Notes under the pieces: model-generated
The model's database searches: none
What the model saw: only the letters and a program-made list of their open reading frames with translations
Told to the model about the DNA's origin: nothing
Position numbers and translations under genes: made by a program
Assembly (NCBI RefSeq): GCF_016019955.1
Contig: NZ_JAECRZ010000014.1
Coordinates: 1 to 64,000, forward strand
From: Thiosulfatihalobacter marinus
Lineage (GTDB): Bacteria > Pseudomonadota > Alphaproteobacteria > Rhodobacterales > Rhodobacteraceae
Length of the DNA stretch: 64,000 bases
Direction: 5' to 3'
In this document: positions 34,635-43,372 of the stretch, piece by piece
How the letters are laid out: every line of letters begins with the position of its first letter
Position numbering within the stretch: position 1 is the stretch's first letter

Positions 34635-35834
34635 TCAGGCGTCACGCTTGAGGGGCCTTTGCAACAGCGCCAGCGCAGCCCCGGCCAGCAAGATACCAGC
34701 CGCCGCCGCAAGGCTGATGCCGATATTGCCGAACAGATCGCCCAACAGCCCCGCCCCATATGGGCCTATTGTCTGCGCCACGGCAAAGACCACGGTAAAC
34801 AGGCTGATCGCCTTGCCCCAGCTTTCGGGCGGCAGGTTCTGGCGCGCGAAATTGGTCACGGCCCCCGGTGACATGAACACCGACAGGCCGAACACCACCG
34901 CTGAGACCAGCAGGACGGGGCCTCCGGGCAACACCACCGGCAAAGCCGACCCGGTGGCGATTCCGGTCAGGATCAACGCCAGCGGCAACCCGGAAGCATG
35001 ACGCGCCAGAACCGGTCGCCAGACCAGAGGCGACACCAGAATGCTCAGGCCGAGGATAACCCAGACCAGGGCAATGAACCCGGCGCTTGCCGCCTGTTCC
35101 GTCATCCAGGCCGACAGGAACGTCAGGTAAACGATATATCCAAGCCCGAACCCGGCATAGCCGCCGATCTCCGGCAACATGGCGCGAAGCGGCAAGGGCG
35201 CGGTGCTGACGCGACCCAGGGGCGGAGCGCGCATCTGGAACGCGCTCCATAATCCGAGGGGAAGAAACGACAGGCTGATCCCGCCAATCACGATCCATCC
35301 CCACAGCCAGGCACCGTTGCCAAAGGTGTCAAGCATCAGGGGCAACGCGGCGCCTGCCAGCATGATCCCCAATCCGCCGCCCGAGCCAAACAGAATCGCG
35401 ATTGCCAAAGCATTGCTGCGCGGATCGTCACGAAACAGTCCCGCCGCAAGCGCGCCAGCCGTGGCAAACGACATGGCCCCGAAAAGCCCTGCCAGAATGC
35501 GCCACACCGTCTGCCACCACAACGCGCCCTCCAACCCGGTAGCCAACAGCGACAGCGTTGTTGTCGTGAGGCCAAACGCGAAAAGCCGCGCCGGCGACAC
35601 CCGGCGGATCAACAGCATCGTGATCACCGCTCCGATGACATAGCCCAGCGCGTTGGCGGTGTTCAGCCAGCCGGATTGCGCATAGGTCCAGCCCAGCTCC
35701 GATTTCATGGCCGGAAGCAGAAGCCCGTATGCGAACCGCGCGAACCCGTTTGTCACGGTCACGCCCAGCGCAAGCCCGGCAAGCACAAGCCAGGGTCGAT
35801 TGACGGGACGAGTGTGGGACACGTGGGTGTTCAT
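34635..35834 (-). CDS. MFS transporter, YbfB/YjiJ type
   Basis: A 399-residue major facilitator with twelve predicted TM segments. TNGFARFAYGLLLPAMKSE in the first helices is the signature of the YbfB/YjiJ group. No substrate is known for the group. It is a single leftward gene with no operon partner. Confidence 0.83.
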   Translation of the reverse strand: MNTHVSHTRPVNRPWLVLAGLALGVTVTNGFARFAYGLLLPAMKSELGWTYAQSGWLNTANALGYVIGAVITMLLIRRVSPARLFAFGLTTTTLSLLATGLEGALWWQTVWRILAGLFGAMSFATAGALAAGLFRDDPRSNALAIAILFGSGGGLGIMLAGAALPLMLDTFGNGAWLWGWIVIGGISLSFLPLGLWSAFQMRAPPLGRVSTAPLPLRAMLPEIGGYAGFGLGYIVYLTFLSAWMTEQAASAGFIALVWVILGLSILVSPLVWRPVLARHASGLPLALILTGIATGSALPVVLPGGPVLLVSAVVFGLSVFMSPGAVTNFARQNLPPESWGKAISLFTVVFAVAQTIGPYGAGLLGDLFGNIGISLAAAAGILLAGAALALLQRPLKRDA

Positions 35835-35990
35835 GCGACATTCCTGATCTGCCTTTCCTCCCTAACGCGCGCGACAACCGCAGATCAACGGGTCGGATGC
35901 GTTGGGCGCCTTTTGGGCGGCCAGTGCGCCGGGTCTTTCCTTTTGCGAAATTGCATGGCTTGGTGATACGCGACCTGTCGAGGAAGCCGC

Positions 35991-36722
35991 ATGTCTCAGG
36001 ACCCATTTTGCCATCACCCGCGTCTTGCCGCGCTGATCACACCGCCGGAGGAGTCTGATTTCCGGCACTTTGATCCTGCGGCAATTGATCCGATCGTGCG
36101 TGCCAACGGCGGGCCAGACAGCTGGCGGCTGAGCGAGGCAGAGCGCGAAGCGGACCGGCGCGCGGCGTTGAGCGGGCGTGTTGGTGATCTCTGGGTGTTC
36201 GCCTATGGGTCGCTGATGTGGAACCCCGGAATCCACTTTGCCGAGGTCCGGCGCGGGTTCGCCCCTCGCGTGGCGCGCCGTTTCATCCTGCGCGACCGGT
36301 TTGGCGGACGCGGGACGCGCGACGCGCCCGGCGTAATGGCGGCGCTGCAATGGGGGGAAGGGTGCAACGGGCTGGTGTTCCGCATTGCGCGCGAGACGCT
36401 GGATGCGGAAACCACGCTGTTATGGCGGCGCGAACGGGTGGGCGATGCCTATACCCCCGAGTTCATTCCCGTCGAAACCGATCATAGCACGGTCGAGGCG
36501 CTGGCGTTCATGGCCAATCCCGAGGCCGAGCTGATCGAGCCCGGACTGAGCCACGAAGAGCAGGTCCGGTGTTGCGCCACAGGTGCTGGCTGGCTGGGGA
36601 GCAGTTTCGATTATGTCGCCAATCTGGCGGCGCATTTCGAAACGATGGGGATCGAAGATGCGGGCGTGGCGCGCCTATTGGCGGATGCGCGGGCTTATCG
36701 CGCCAGCCAGTCAGACCGCTGA
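35991..36722 (+). CDS. chaC: Glutathione-specific gamma-glutamylcyclotransferase (ChaC)
   Basis: A 243-residue protein. VFAYGSLMWNPGIHFAE contains the YGSL substrate loop of the cyclotransferase fold, and the catalytic glutamate is expected in the CNGLVFRIARE region. ChaC proteins split glutathione into 5-oxoproline and Cys-Gly in the cytoplasm. The N-terminal 55 residues before the domain are proteobacterial ChaC-like. Single gene upstream of pheS. Confidence 0.87.
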   Translation: MSQDPFCHHPRLAALITPPEESDFRHFDPAAIDPIVRANGGPDSWRLSEAEREADRRAALSGRVGDLWVFAYGSLMWNPGIHFAEVRRGFAPRVARRFILRDRFGGRGTRDAPGVMAALQWGEGCNGLVFRIARETLDAETTLLWRRERVGDAYTPEFIPVETDHSTVEALAFMANPEAELIEPGLSHEEQVRCCATGAGWLGSSFDYVANLAAHFETMGIEDAGVARLLADARAYRASQSDR

Positions 36723-36784
36723 GCGCCTCTTGCTTTCGTGCGTCCATGTGGTAGCAGGGCGCAAGCAGAATTTGAGGGGCCGTC

Positions 36785-37855
36785 ATGGACGATCTGAAGG
36801 CAAAATTCCTTGGCCAGATTTCTCAGGCCGACGACGAGGCCGCGCTGGAAGCGATCCGCGTGACCGCCGTGGGCAAGAAGGGCGAAGTTGCGCTGAAGAT
36901 GCGCGAATTGGGCAAGATGACGCCCGAAGAGCGCCAGATCATGGGGCCGCGCCTGAACGCGCTCAAGGACGAGATCAACAGCGCGCTGGCGGCCAAGAAG
37001 GCGGCGTTGGCCGATGCGGCGCTGGACGCGCGGCTGAAAACCGAATGGCTTGACGTGACCCTGCCGGCGCGCGCGCGGCGCACCGGTTCGATCCACCCGA
37101 TCAGCCAGGTGACAGAGGAAGTGACCGCGATCTTCGCCGATATGGGCTTTGCCGTGGCCGAGGGCCCGCAGATCGAGACCGACTGGTACAATTTCGACGC
37201 GCTCAACATTCCCGGACACCATCCGGCGCGGGCCGAGATGGATACGTTCTACACCCACCGGGCCGAAGGCGATAACCGCCCACCGCATGTGCTGCGCACG
37301 CATACGTCGCCGGTACAGATCCGGTCGATGGAAAAGCAGGGTGCCCCGATCCGCATCATTTGCCCGGGCCGCGTGTATCGTGCCGACTATGACCAGACCC
37401 ATACACCGATGTTCCATCAGGTCGAGGGCCTGGCCATCGACAAGGACATCTCCATGGCGAACCTGAAATGGGTGCTGGAAGAGTTCTTTTCGGCCTTTTT
37501 CGGAACCCATGTGGAAACCCGATTCCGCGCCTCGCATTTCCCGTTTACGGAACCTTCCGCCGAGGTGGATATTCAGTGCAGCTGGGAAGGTGGCACCGTG
37601 AAAGTGGGCGAAGGTGACGATTGGCTGGAAGTGCTTGGCTCGGGCATGGTGCATCCCAAGGTGCTCGAAGCTGGCGGTATTGACCCGAACGAGTGGCAGG
37701 GCTTTGCCTTTGGGATCGGGATCGACCGTCTGGCGATGCTGAAATACGGCATTCCCGATTTGCGCGCCTTTTTCGACAGCGATCTGCGCTGGCTGCGCCA
37801 CTATGGGTTTGCGTCGCTGGATCAGCCGACTTTGCATGGTGGGTTGAGCCGCTGA
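36785..37855 (+). CDS. pheS: Phenylalanine-tRNA ligase alpha subunit
   Basis: A 356-residue catalytic subunit. The N-terminal coiled-coil tRNA-binding arm (residues 1-90) is followed by the class II core: [19 protein letters not shown] (motif 1), [12 protein letters not shown] and [20 protein letters not shown] (motif 2), [17 protein letters not shown] (motif 3). It forms the alpha2beta2 enzyme with PheT. The gap to pheT is unusually long and contains a large hairpin repeat. Confidence 0.96.
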   Translation: MDDLKAKFLGQISQADDEAALEAIRVTAVGKKGEVALKMRELGKMTPEERQIMGPRLNALKDEINSALAAKKAALADAALDARLKTEWLDVTLPARARRTGSIHPISQVTEEVTAIFADMGFAVAEGPQIETDWYNFDALNIPGHHPARAEMDTFYTHRAEGDNRPPHVLRTHTSPVQIRSMEKQGAPIRIICPGRVYRADYDQTHTPMFHQVEGLAIDKDISMANLKWVLEEFFSAFFGTHVETRFRASHFPFTEPSAEVDIQCSWEGGTVKVGEGDDWLEVLGSGMVHPKVLEAGGIDPNEWQGFAFGIGIDRLAMLKYGIPDLRAFFDSDLRWLRHYGFASLDQPTLHGGLSR

Positions 37856-38092
37856 GGCAGGCGCCATGGTGCCAACAGACGAATTCGTGCCGTGACTGCG
37901 ACGCGGGAGCGCCGGTGAGGCGGACGCGAACGTGGCTCTCGCCGATACTGACACGACGGCGGCGGAGCGGTTGTGCCTTTCGGTTGCGGACATGGCTCTG
38001 CCCGCCCGCGCGCGCGAACTGGTGATCTGGCGAGCGCTTGTCCGTGCGCAAGATATCTGACAGATTTCGCTTGCCTGCCGCCAGTCATTTTT

Positions 38093-38193
38093 GAGTATTT
38101 TGGGAACAATGAAAGCGGGAAACGGCCGCCCTTTCATTGTTCCTCAAATACTCCGGGGGAGTCGCGGCCAGCCGCGGCGGGGGCAGCGCCCCC
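38093..38193. repeat. Large hairpin repeat between pheS and pheT
   Basis: GAGTATTT (38093-38100) and GGAACAATGAAAG (38103-38115) pair with CTTTCATTGTTCC (38131-38143) and AAATACTC (38146-38153), a stem of over 20 bp with a 15-base loop. Directly after it come CGCGGCCAGCCGCG (38163 onward) and GGGGGCAGCGCCCCC (38179-38193), two more hairpins. This modular layout resembles a repetitive extragenic palindrome of Rhodobacteraceae genomes. The rest of 37856-38289 holds no gene that I can support. Confidence 0.7.
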
Positions 38194-38289
38194 AATTTGC
38201 CGCCGGTCCGCGTCAATGCGCCCTTTCCCCTTTGGCGCATATCCGATAAACGCCTGTCTGACCCCTTGTTTGACTGGCGGACCGGCACA

Positions 38290-40689
38290 ATGAAATTCAC
38301 CCTTTCCTGGTTGAAAGATCACCTTGAAACCGACGCAAGCGTGGACGAGATCGTCTATGCGCTGACCGACCTTGGGCTGGAGGTGGAAGAGGTTTCCAAT
38401 CCCGCCGATCGCCTGTCGGACTTCACCATCGGCAAGGTGCTTCATGCCGAGAAGCACCCGGATGCCGACAAGCTGCGGGTCTGCAAGGTGGCCACCGACG
38501 AGGGCGAGTTGCAGATCATCTGCGGTGCGCCGAATGCACGGACCGGCATCACCGTGGTTGTGGCCAAGCCGGGTGTCTATGTGCCCGGTATCGACACGAC
38601 CATCGGCGTGGGCAAGATCCGCGGCATCGAAAGCTTCGGCATGATGGCCTCCGAGCGTGAGATGGAGCTGAGCGATGAGCATGATGGTATCATCGAGCTG
38701 CCGTCGGGTGAGGTGGGCGATAGATTTGTCGACTGGCTGGCCGAAAACGACCCGGCCAAGGTGGACCCGGTGATCGAAATCGCGATCACGCCGAACCGCC
38801 CCGATGCGCTGGGTGTGCGCGGCATCGCGCTGGATCTGGCGGCGCGTGGGCTGGGCACCATGAAACCGGCGCGGACCGCGCAGATCACCGGTACCGGCCC
38901 CTGCCCGATCACGGTGACAATCAACGAAGACGCCCGCGCCGGCGGTTGCGACGTGTTTGCCGGGCGTCTGATCAGGGACGTGAAGAACGGCCCCAGCCCG
39001 CAATGGCTTCAGGATCGGCTCAAGGCGATTGGCCTGCGTCCGATTTCCGCGCTGGTAGATATCACGAACTTCTTCACTTTCGATCGCAACCGCCCGCTAC
39101 ATGTCTTTGACGCCGACAAGGTCAAGGGCAACCTGAGGGTACACCGGGCGCTGGGCGGTGAAACATTGGTTGGTCTTGACGAAAAGGAATACAGCTTTGC
39201 GCCCGGCATGGTGGTGATTTCAGACAATGAGGGTGTCGAATCCATCGGCGGCATCATGGGGGGGCTGGCCACGGGCTGTACCGAGTACACCACCAACGTG
39301 TTTCTTGAGGCCGCCGTGTGGGATCATATCCAGATCGCCTATACGGGGCGTGGGCTCAAGATCAACTCGGACGCGCGTTATCGCAACGAGCGGGGCATCG
39401 ATCCGGCCTACAACATTCAGGCCGTGGACGACGCGACGCAGATGATCCTCGATCTGTGCGGTGGAGAGCCGACAGACGTTGTGGTTGCGGGCGAAGTACC
39501 CGATGTTGGCCGCGCCTACAAGCTGGATACAGACCGCGTGCAATCTCTGGTCGGCATGGATATCCCGGCTGAAGAACAGATCAGAACACTGACCGCTCTG
39601 GGCTTTGTCATGCAGGGCGACATGGCGCAGGTGCCAAGCTGGCGCCCGGATGTGCGTGGCGAGGCGGATCTGGTGGAAGAGGTGGCGCGCGTCGCCTCTC
39701 TGACCAGGCTGGAAGGCAGGCCGCTGGCGCGTGCTTCGGCCGGTTTGCCGGAAATGATCCTGTCGCCGATGCAGAAACGCGAACAGGTTGCGCGGCGCAC
39801 AACGGCAGGTCTGGGTTACAATGAATGCGTGACCTATTCCTTCATCGACAAGGCCGCGGCCACGCTGTTTGGCGGTGGCGGCGACGCGACGATGCTGGAA
39901 AACCCGATTTCTTCGGAAATGTCCCATATGCGGCCCGATCTGCTGCCCGGCCTGTTGCGGGCCGCGGCGCGCAATCAGGCGCGGGGTTTCATGGATATGG
40001 CGCTGTTTGAATGCGGCGCTGCGTTTCAGGGCGGCGAGCCGGGAGAGCAGCATGTGCAGGTGACAGGCCTTCTGGTGGGGAAAACTGTGCAAAAGGACGT
40101 GCATGGCGAAAGCCGGAGCGTGGATCTGTTTGACGCCAAGGCGGATGCCGAGGCGGTGCTGGCCGCCATCGGCGCTCCGGACAAGGTGCAGATTTTGCGC
40201 GGCGGTGCGCCCTGGTGGCATCCGGGGCGGCATGGCCGTATCTGCCTGGGGCCGAAGAAAGTGCTGGGCGTATTTGGCGAGTTGCATCCCAAGGTGCTAA
40301 GCGCGCTGGACGTGAAGGGACCGGCAGTGGCGTTCACGCTCTTCCCCGAAGAAATCCCCATGCCCCGCAAGAAAACCGCCAGCAAGGGGGCGCTGGAACT
40401 GCGCGATCTGCAAGCGGTGGAACGGGATTTTGCCTTTGTCGTGGATGCGGAAGTCGAGGCGCTGAACCTTGTCAATGCCGCCGCCGGGGCCGACAAGGCG
40501 CTGATCGAAGGCGTGCGCGTGTTTGACGAATTTGTCGGCGGCTCGCTGGGCGAGGGCAAGAAATCCATCGCTGTGACCGTGCGCCTGCAACCCACTGACA
40601 AAACGCTGAAAGAAGCGGATATCGAGGCGGTGGCGGCGAAGATTGTCGAAAAGGTCGGCAAGGCCACCGGTGGCACATTGCGGGGCTGA
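38290..40689 (+). CDS. pheT: Phenylalanine-tRNA ligase beta subunit
   Basis: A 799-residue subunit of normal length. Residues about 40-150 are the EMAP/OB tRNA-binding domain (FTIGKVLHAEKHPDADKLRV). The B3/B4 editing domain follows, then B5, the catalytic-like core, and a C-terminal anticodon-binding FDX-ACB domain (VERDFAFVVDAEVEALNLV). The ATG at 38290 begins MKFTLSWLKDHLETDAS, the usual start; the longer open frame runs through the hairpin repeat and is not real. Confidence 0.96.
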   Translation: MKFTLSWLKDHLETDASVDEIVYALTDLGLEVEEVSNPADRLSDFTIGKVLHAEKHPDADKLRVCKVATDEGELQIICGAPNARTGITVVVAKPGVYVPGIDTTIGVGKIRGIESFGMMASEREMELSDEHDGIIELPSGEVGDRFVDWLAENDPAKVDPVIEIAITPNRPDALGVRGIALDLAARGLGTMKPARTAQITGTGPCPITVTINEDARAGGCDVFAGRLIRDVKNGPSPQWLQDRLKAIGLRPISALVDITNFFTFDRNRPLHVFDADKVKGNLRVHRALGGETLVGLDEKEYSFAPGMVVISDNEGVESIGGIMGGLATGCTEYTTNVFLEAAVWDHIQIAYTGRGLKINSDARYRNERGIDPAYNIQAVDDATQMILDLCGGEPTDVVVAGEVPDVGRAYKLDTDRVQSLVGMDIPAEEQIRTLTALGFVMQGDMAQVPSWRPDVRGEADLVEEVARVASLTRLEGRPLARASAGLPEMILSPMQKREQVARRTTAGLGYNECVTYSFIDKAAATLFGGGGDATMLENPISSEMSHMRPDLLPGLLRAAARNQARGFMDMALFECGAAFQGGEPGEQHVQVTGLLVGKTVQKDVHGESRSVDLFDAKADAEAVLAAIGAPDKVQILRGGAPWWHPGRHGRICLGPKKVLGVFGELHPKVLSALDVKGPAVAFTLFPEEIPMPRKKTASKGALELRDLQAVERDFAFVVDAEVEALNLVNAAAGADKALIEGVRVFDEFVGGSLGEGKKSIAVTVRLQPTDKTLKEADIEAVAAKIVEKVGKATGGTLRG

Positions 40690-40691
40690 CG

Positions 40692-41123
40692 ATGACGCCG
40701 CGCCTTGCAAACTCTGACGAGGCAGAGGCGCTGGCGCAATTGATCGACAACGCCTATCAGCCCTATCGCGACCGGAGTGTTTCCCTGCCCGATGTCAGTG
40801 GCGGCGTGGCCGATTTAATTGCAGCGGGCGAAGCCTGGGTGATCGGCGCCGCGCCACCGCTGGGCGTGTTGATGCTGCGCCTGACCCCGCCGGACGCGCA
40901 TTTGATGAATGTCGCCGTGGCCCCGAAGGGACATGGCCAGGGCATTGGCGGGGCGTTGATCCGCCATGCCGTGCGGCTCGCGCAAGATGCCGGTTGCACT
41001 GGAATCGTGTTGGCGACACATGAAGATTTACACGAAAACATCGCGTTGTATCAGCACCTTGGCTGGAGCGAAACCGGGCGAGAGGGCGCGCGCGTTCTGA
41101 TGCGCAAATCCCTGAAAACCTGA
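40692..41123 (+). CDS. GNAT-family N-acetyltransferase
   Basis: A 143-residue acetyltransferase. VAPKGHGQGIGGALIRHAV is motif A, which binds acetyl-CoA, and LYQHLGWSETGRE is motif B. It starts two bases after the pheT stop and is likely cotranscribed with it. The acceptor is unknown. Confidence 0.85.
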   Translation: MTPRLANSDEAEALAQLIDNAYQPYRDRSVSLPDVSGGVADLIAAGEAWVIGAAPPLGVLMLRLTPPDAHLMNVAVAPKGHGQGIGGALIRHAVRLAQDAGCTGIVLATHEDLHENIALYQHLGWSETGREGARVLMRKSLKT

Positions 41124-41131
41124 ACCCGCGC

Positions 41132-42025
41132 CTAAGGTTTGCCGCTCAGATGTGCGGCGAGATGATCGAACACCAGACGTATCCTGCGGCTGGTGTGCAA
41201 TTCGCGATGCGTGGTCAGCCAGATCGGAAACACGATCGGGTCCATGTCGGGCAAGACCCGTTCCAGCCCGGTGGCCCCGGCCGCGACCGTGTCGGACATG
41301 GGCGCGATGCCAAGGCCCTGCCGCACCATTTCCCACGCCACCACCCCGCTTTGCGAGCCGACGCGGAAATTGGTCTCTGTCACCGGGATACCCAGAGGGT
41401 TCAGGTGGGTCAGCATCTGGTCGGTGTCACCAAAGCTGACAAAATCGTGGCGGGCCAGATCGGCCAGCGTTTCGGGGCGCCCGGCGCGTTCCAGATAGGA
41501 TTTTGAGGCATAAAAATGCGCCGTTTCCTCGCGCAGCAGACGCGCGATCAGGTCGGGCTGATCCGGGCGCACATGGCGAATGGCGATATCGGCCTCGCGG
41601 CGCATCAGGTCGCGGATGTCATTGGCGGCGACGATGTCGATCGTGAGTTTCGGGGCGCGCAGGCGTAGCTTGCGCAAGGCTTCGGGCAGCAGAAAGGCCG
41701 AATAGACATCGCTGGCGGTGATCGCCACCCGGCCTTCGATGGATTGGGATTGCGCCGAGGCCGCAAGCGCCACACGATCCGCCGCGGCGCCCATGGCGCG
41801 GACCTCCGCAAGCAGTTCGGCCCCGGCGGCTGTCAATCGCAGGGTGCGGCCCGGACGCTCGAACAACAACAGCCCCAGATCCTGCTCCAGCGCGGCCACC
41901 TGCCGCCCCAGCGTGGGTTGGGTCAGACCCAGGTGGCGCGCGGCGGCCGAAAGCGAGCCGCCTTCGGCGGTGGCCAGAAACGCGCGGATGTGGTTCCAGT
42001 CAAAAGGTGTTTGCGGGTGTTTCAT
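41132..42025 (-). CDS. LysR-family regulator
   Basis: A 297-residue regulator. The N-terminal helix-turn-helix is SLSAAARHLGLTQPTLGRQV; the C-terminal two-lobe effector domain spans about residues 95-295. The ATG at 42025 (MKHPQTPFDWNHIRAFL) fits the family; an upstream extension would enter the promoter region. It is divergent from the methyltransferase at 42112, and the 86-base gap contains TGCAAATATTGGCA, a T-N11-A type imperfect dyad. The methyltransferase gene is the likely target. Confidence 0.87.
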   Translation of the reverse strand: MKHPQTPFDWNHIRAFLATAEGGSLSAAARHLGLTQPTLGRQVAALEQDLGLLLFERPGRTLRLTAAGAELLAEVRAMGAAADRVALAASAQSQSIEGRVAITASDVYSAFLLPEALRKLRLRAPKLTIDIVAANDIRDLMRREADIAIRHVRPDQPDLIARLLREETAHFYASKSYLERAGRPETLADLARHDFVSFGDTDQMLTHLNPLGIPVTETNFRVGSQSGVVAWEMVRQGLGIAPMSDTVAAGATGLERVLPDMDPIVFPIWLTTHRELHTSRRIRLVFDHLAAHLSGKP

Positions 42026-42111
42026 GCAAAAATGTATAAAGATCCTGCAAATATTGGCAATTCTTGACGCCAAATGCATGGGTTATCCTGTGCCCAAAGG
42101 AGACCAAATTG

Positions 42112-42744
42112 ATGAGTGACGCAAGGTTCTGGGACGGCATTGCCGAGAAATACGCCCGTTCGCCGATCAAGGACATGGCCAGCTATGAATTCACGCTGGA
42201 GCGCACACGCGCGTATCTGGGGCCGGATGACACGGTTCTTGAACTGGGGTGCGGCACCGGGTCAACGGCGCTGTTGCTGGCCAATTCGGCCCGGCGAATC
42301 CTGGCGTCGGATATTTCCGGCGGGATGCTGGATGTCGGTCGGCGCAACGCACAGGCACAGGGGATCGACAACCTGCATTTCCTGCATGGCGATGCCTTTG
42401 CCCCGGCGCTGGACGGTCAAACATTCGACGTGGTGATGGCGATGAACCTGTTGCATCTGGTCGAAGACCTGGACGCGGTTCTGGCCCGCGCGCATGAATT
42501 GCTGAAACCGGGTGGCGTGTTGATCTCGAAAACCCCGTGCCTGGGCGATTTCAACCTTTTCATGCGGGGTGTGTTCCGGGTGGTGATCCCGGCCATGCAG
42601 CTTGTGCGCCGCGCGCCATTTGTTTCGTTCCTGGACACGCCTGAACTGGAGCGCAAGACCGAAGCGGCCGGGTTCCGGCTGATCGAACGTGTTTCGGTTC
42701 CGGCCAAAAAGGGCCACCCCTACCTTGTGGCGCGGCGTGACTGA
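42112..42744 (+). CDS. Class I SAM-dependent methyltransferase
   Basis: A 210-residue enzyme. VLELGCGTGSTALLLA is motif I (SAM binding), ILASDISGGMLDVGR is motif II and LKPGGVLISKTPC is motif III. The C-terminal half resembles methyltransferases acting on small molecules or lipids. AAAGGAGACC precedes the ATG. Divergent from a LysR gene that may control it. Substrate unknown. Confidence 0.85.
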   Translation: MSDARFWDGIAEKYARSPIKDMASYEFTLERTRAYLGPDDTVLELGCGTGSTALLLANSARRILASDISGGMLDVGRRNAQAQGIDNLHFLHGDAFAPALDGQTFDVVMAMNLLHLVEDLDAVLARAHELLKPGGVLISKTPCLGDFNLFMRGVFRVVIPAMQLVRRAPFVSFLDTPELERKTEAAGFRLIERVSVPAKKGHPYLVARRD

Positions 42745-42851
42745 CAGCCTTTGCCGGTGTCTGCCTGAAACGGCTTCTTGTCGGGCCGGGGTGGCCCCCC
42801 GGGCCGGTTTTGCGTAAGCAAGGCAGTGACCTATCGAACAGGAGAGACCGT

Positions 42852-43301
42852 ATGACCCTCAGGATTTACCTATCCGGCGAGATCCACACCGACTGGCGCG
42901 AACAGATCGTTGACGGCGCAAAGGGGCTGGATGTCAGTTTTGACAGCCCGGTCACGGATCACGGTGCCAGCGATGATTGCGGGGTGGCCATTCTGGGCGC
43001 CGAGCCGGATAAGTTCTGGCATGACCACAAAGGCGCCAAGGTGAACGCGATCCGTACCCGCAAGGGCATTGCGGATGCCGATATCGTCGTGGTGCGGTTT
43101 GGCGAGAAATACAAACAGTGGAACGCCGCGTTCGATGCGGGCTATGCGGCGGCGCTGGGCAAGTCGGTGATCGTGCTGAACCCGCCCGAGCATCAGCACG
43201 CGCTAAAGGAGGTGCACGCCGCGGCACTGGCCGTCGCGCAAGACCCCAAACAGGTGGTGGACATTCTGCGCTATGTGCTGACCGGTGCAATGCCGGGCTG
43301 A
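42852..43301 (+). CDS. ytoQ: YtoQ family protein
   Basis: A 149-residue protein: LRIYLSGEIHTDWREQIVDG, SPVTDHGASDDCG, ADADIVVVRFGEKYKQWNAA and ALGKSVIVLNPPEHQHALKE are the family blocks. It is related to nucleoside 2-deoxyribosyltransferase-like folds, but the biochemical role is not known. AACAGGAGAG precedes the ATG at 42852. A perfect inverted repeat overlaps its stop codon. Confidence 0.85.
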   Translation: MTLRIYLSGEIHTDWREQIVDGAKGLDVSFDSPVTDHGASDDCGVAILGAEPDKFWHDHKGAKVNAIRTRKGIADADIVVVRFGEKYKQWNAAFDAGYAAALGKSVIVLNPPEHQHALKEVHAAALAVAQDPKQVVDILRYVLTGAMPG

Positions 43302-43319
43302 CCCGACGCCGGGTCAGCC
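43296..43319. terminator. Hairpin overlapping the ytoQ stop
   Basis: GGCTGACCCG (43296-43305) and CGGGTCAGCC (43310-43319) form a perfect 10-bp stem with a four-base loop; the ytoQ TGA lies in the left arm. There is no T-run, so termination is probable but not certain. Confidence 0.5.
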
Positions 43320-43372
43320 TTGCCCGAAACGCAGAGCGCCCCCTAATCTTTCCCGCATGTGGGAGAGAGATC

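Noticed and set aside
37856-38137. Possible coding extension between pheS and pheT
   Set aside because: Frames here have no start signals, and the upstream extension of pheT passes through the hairpin repeat.
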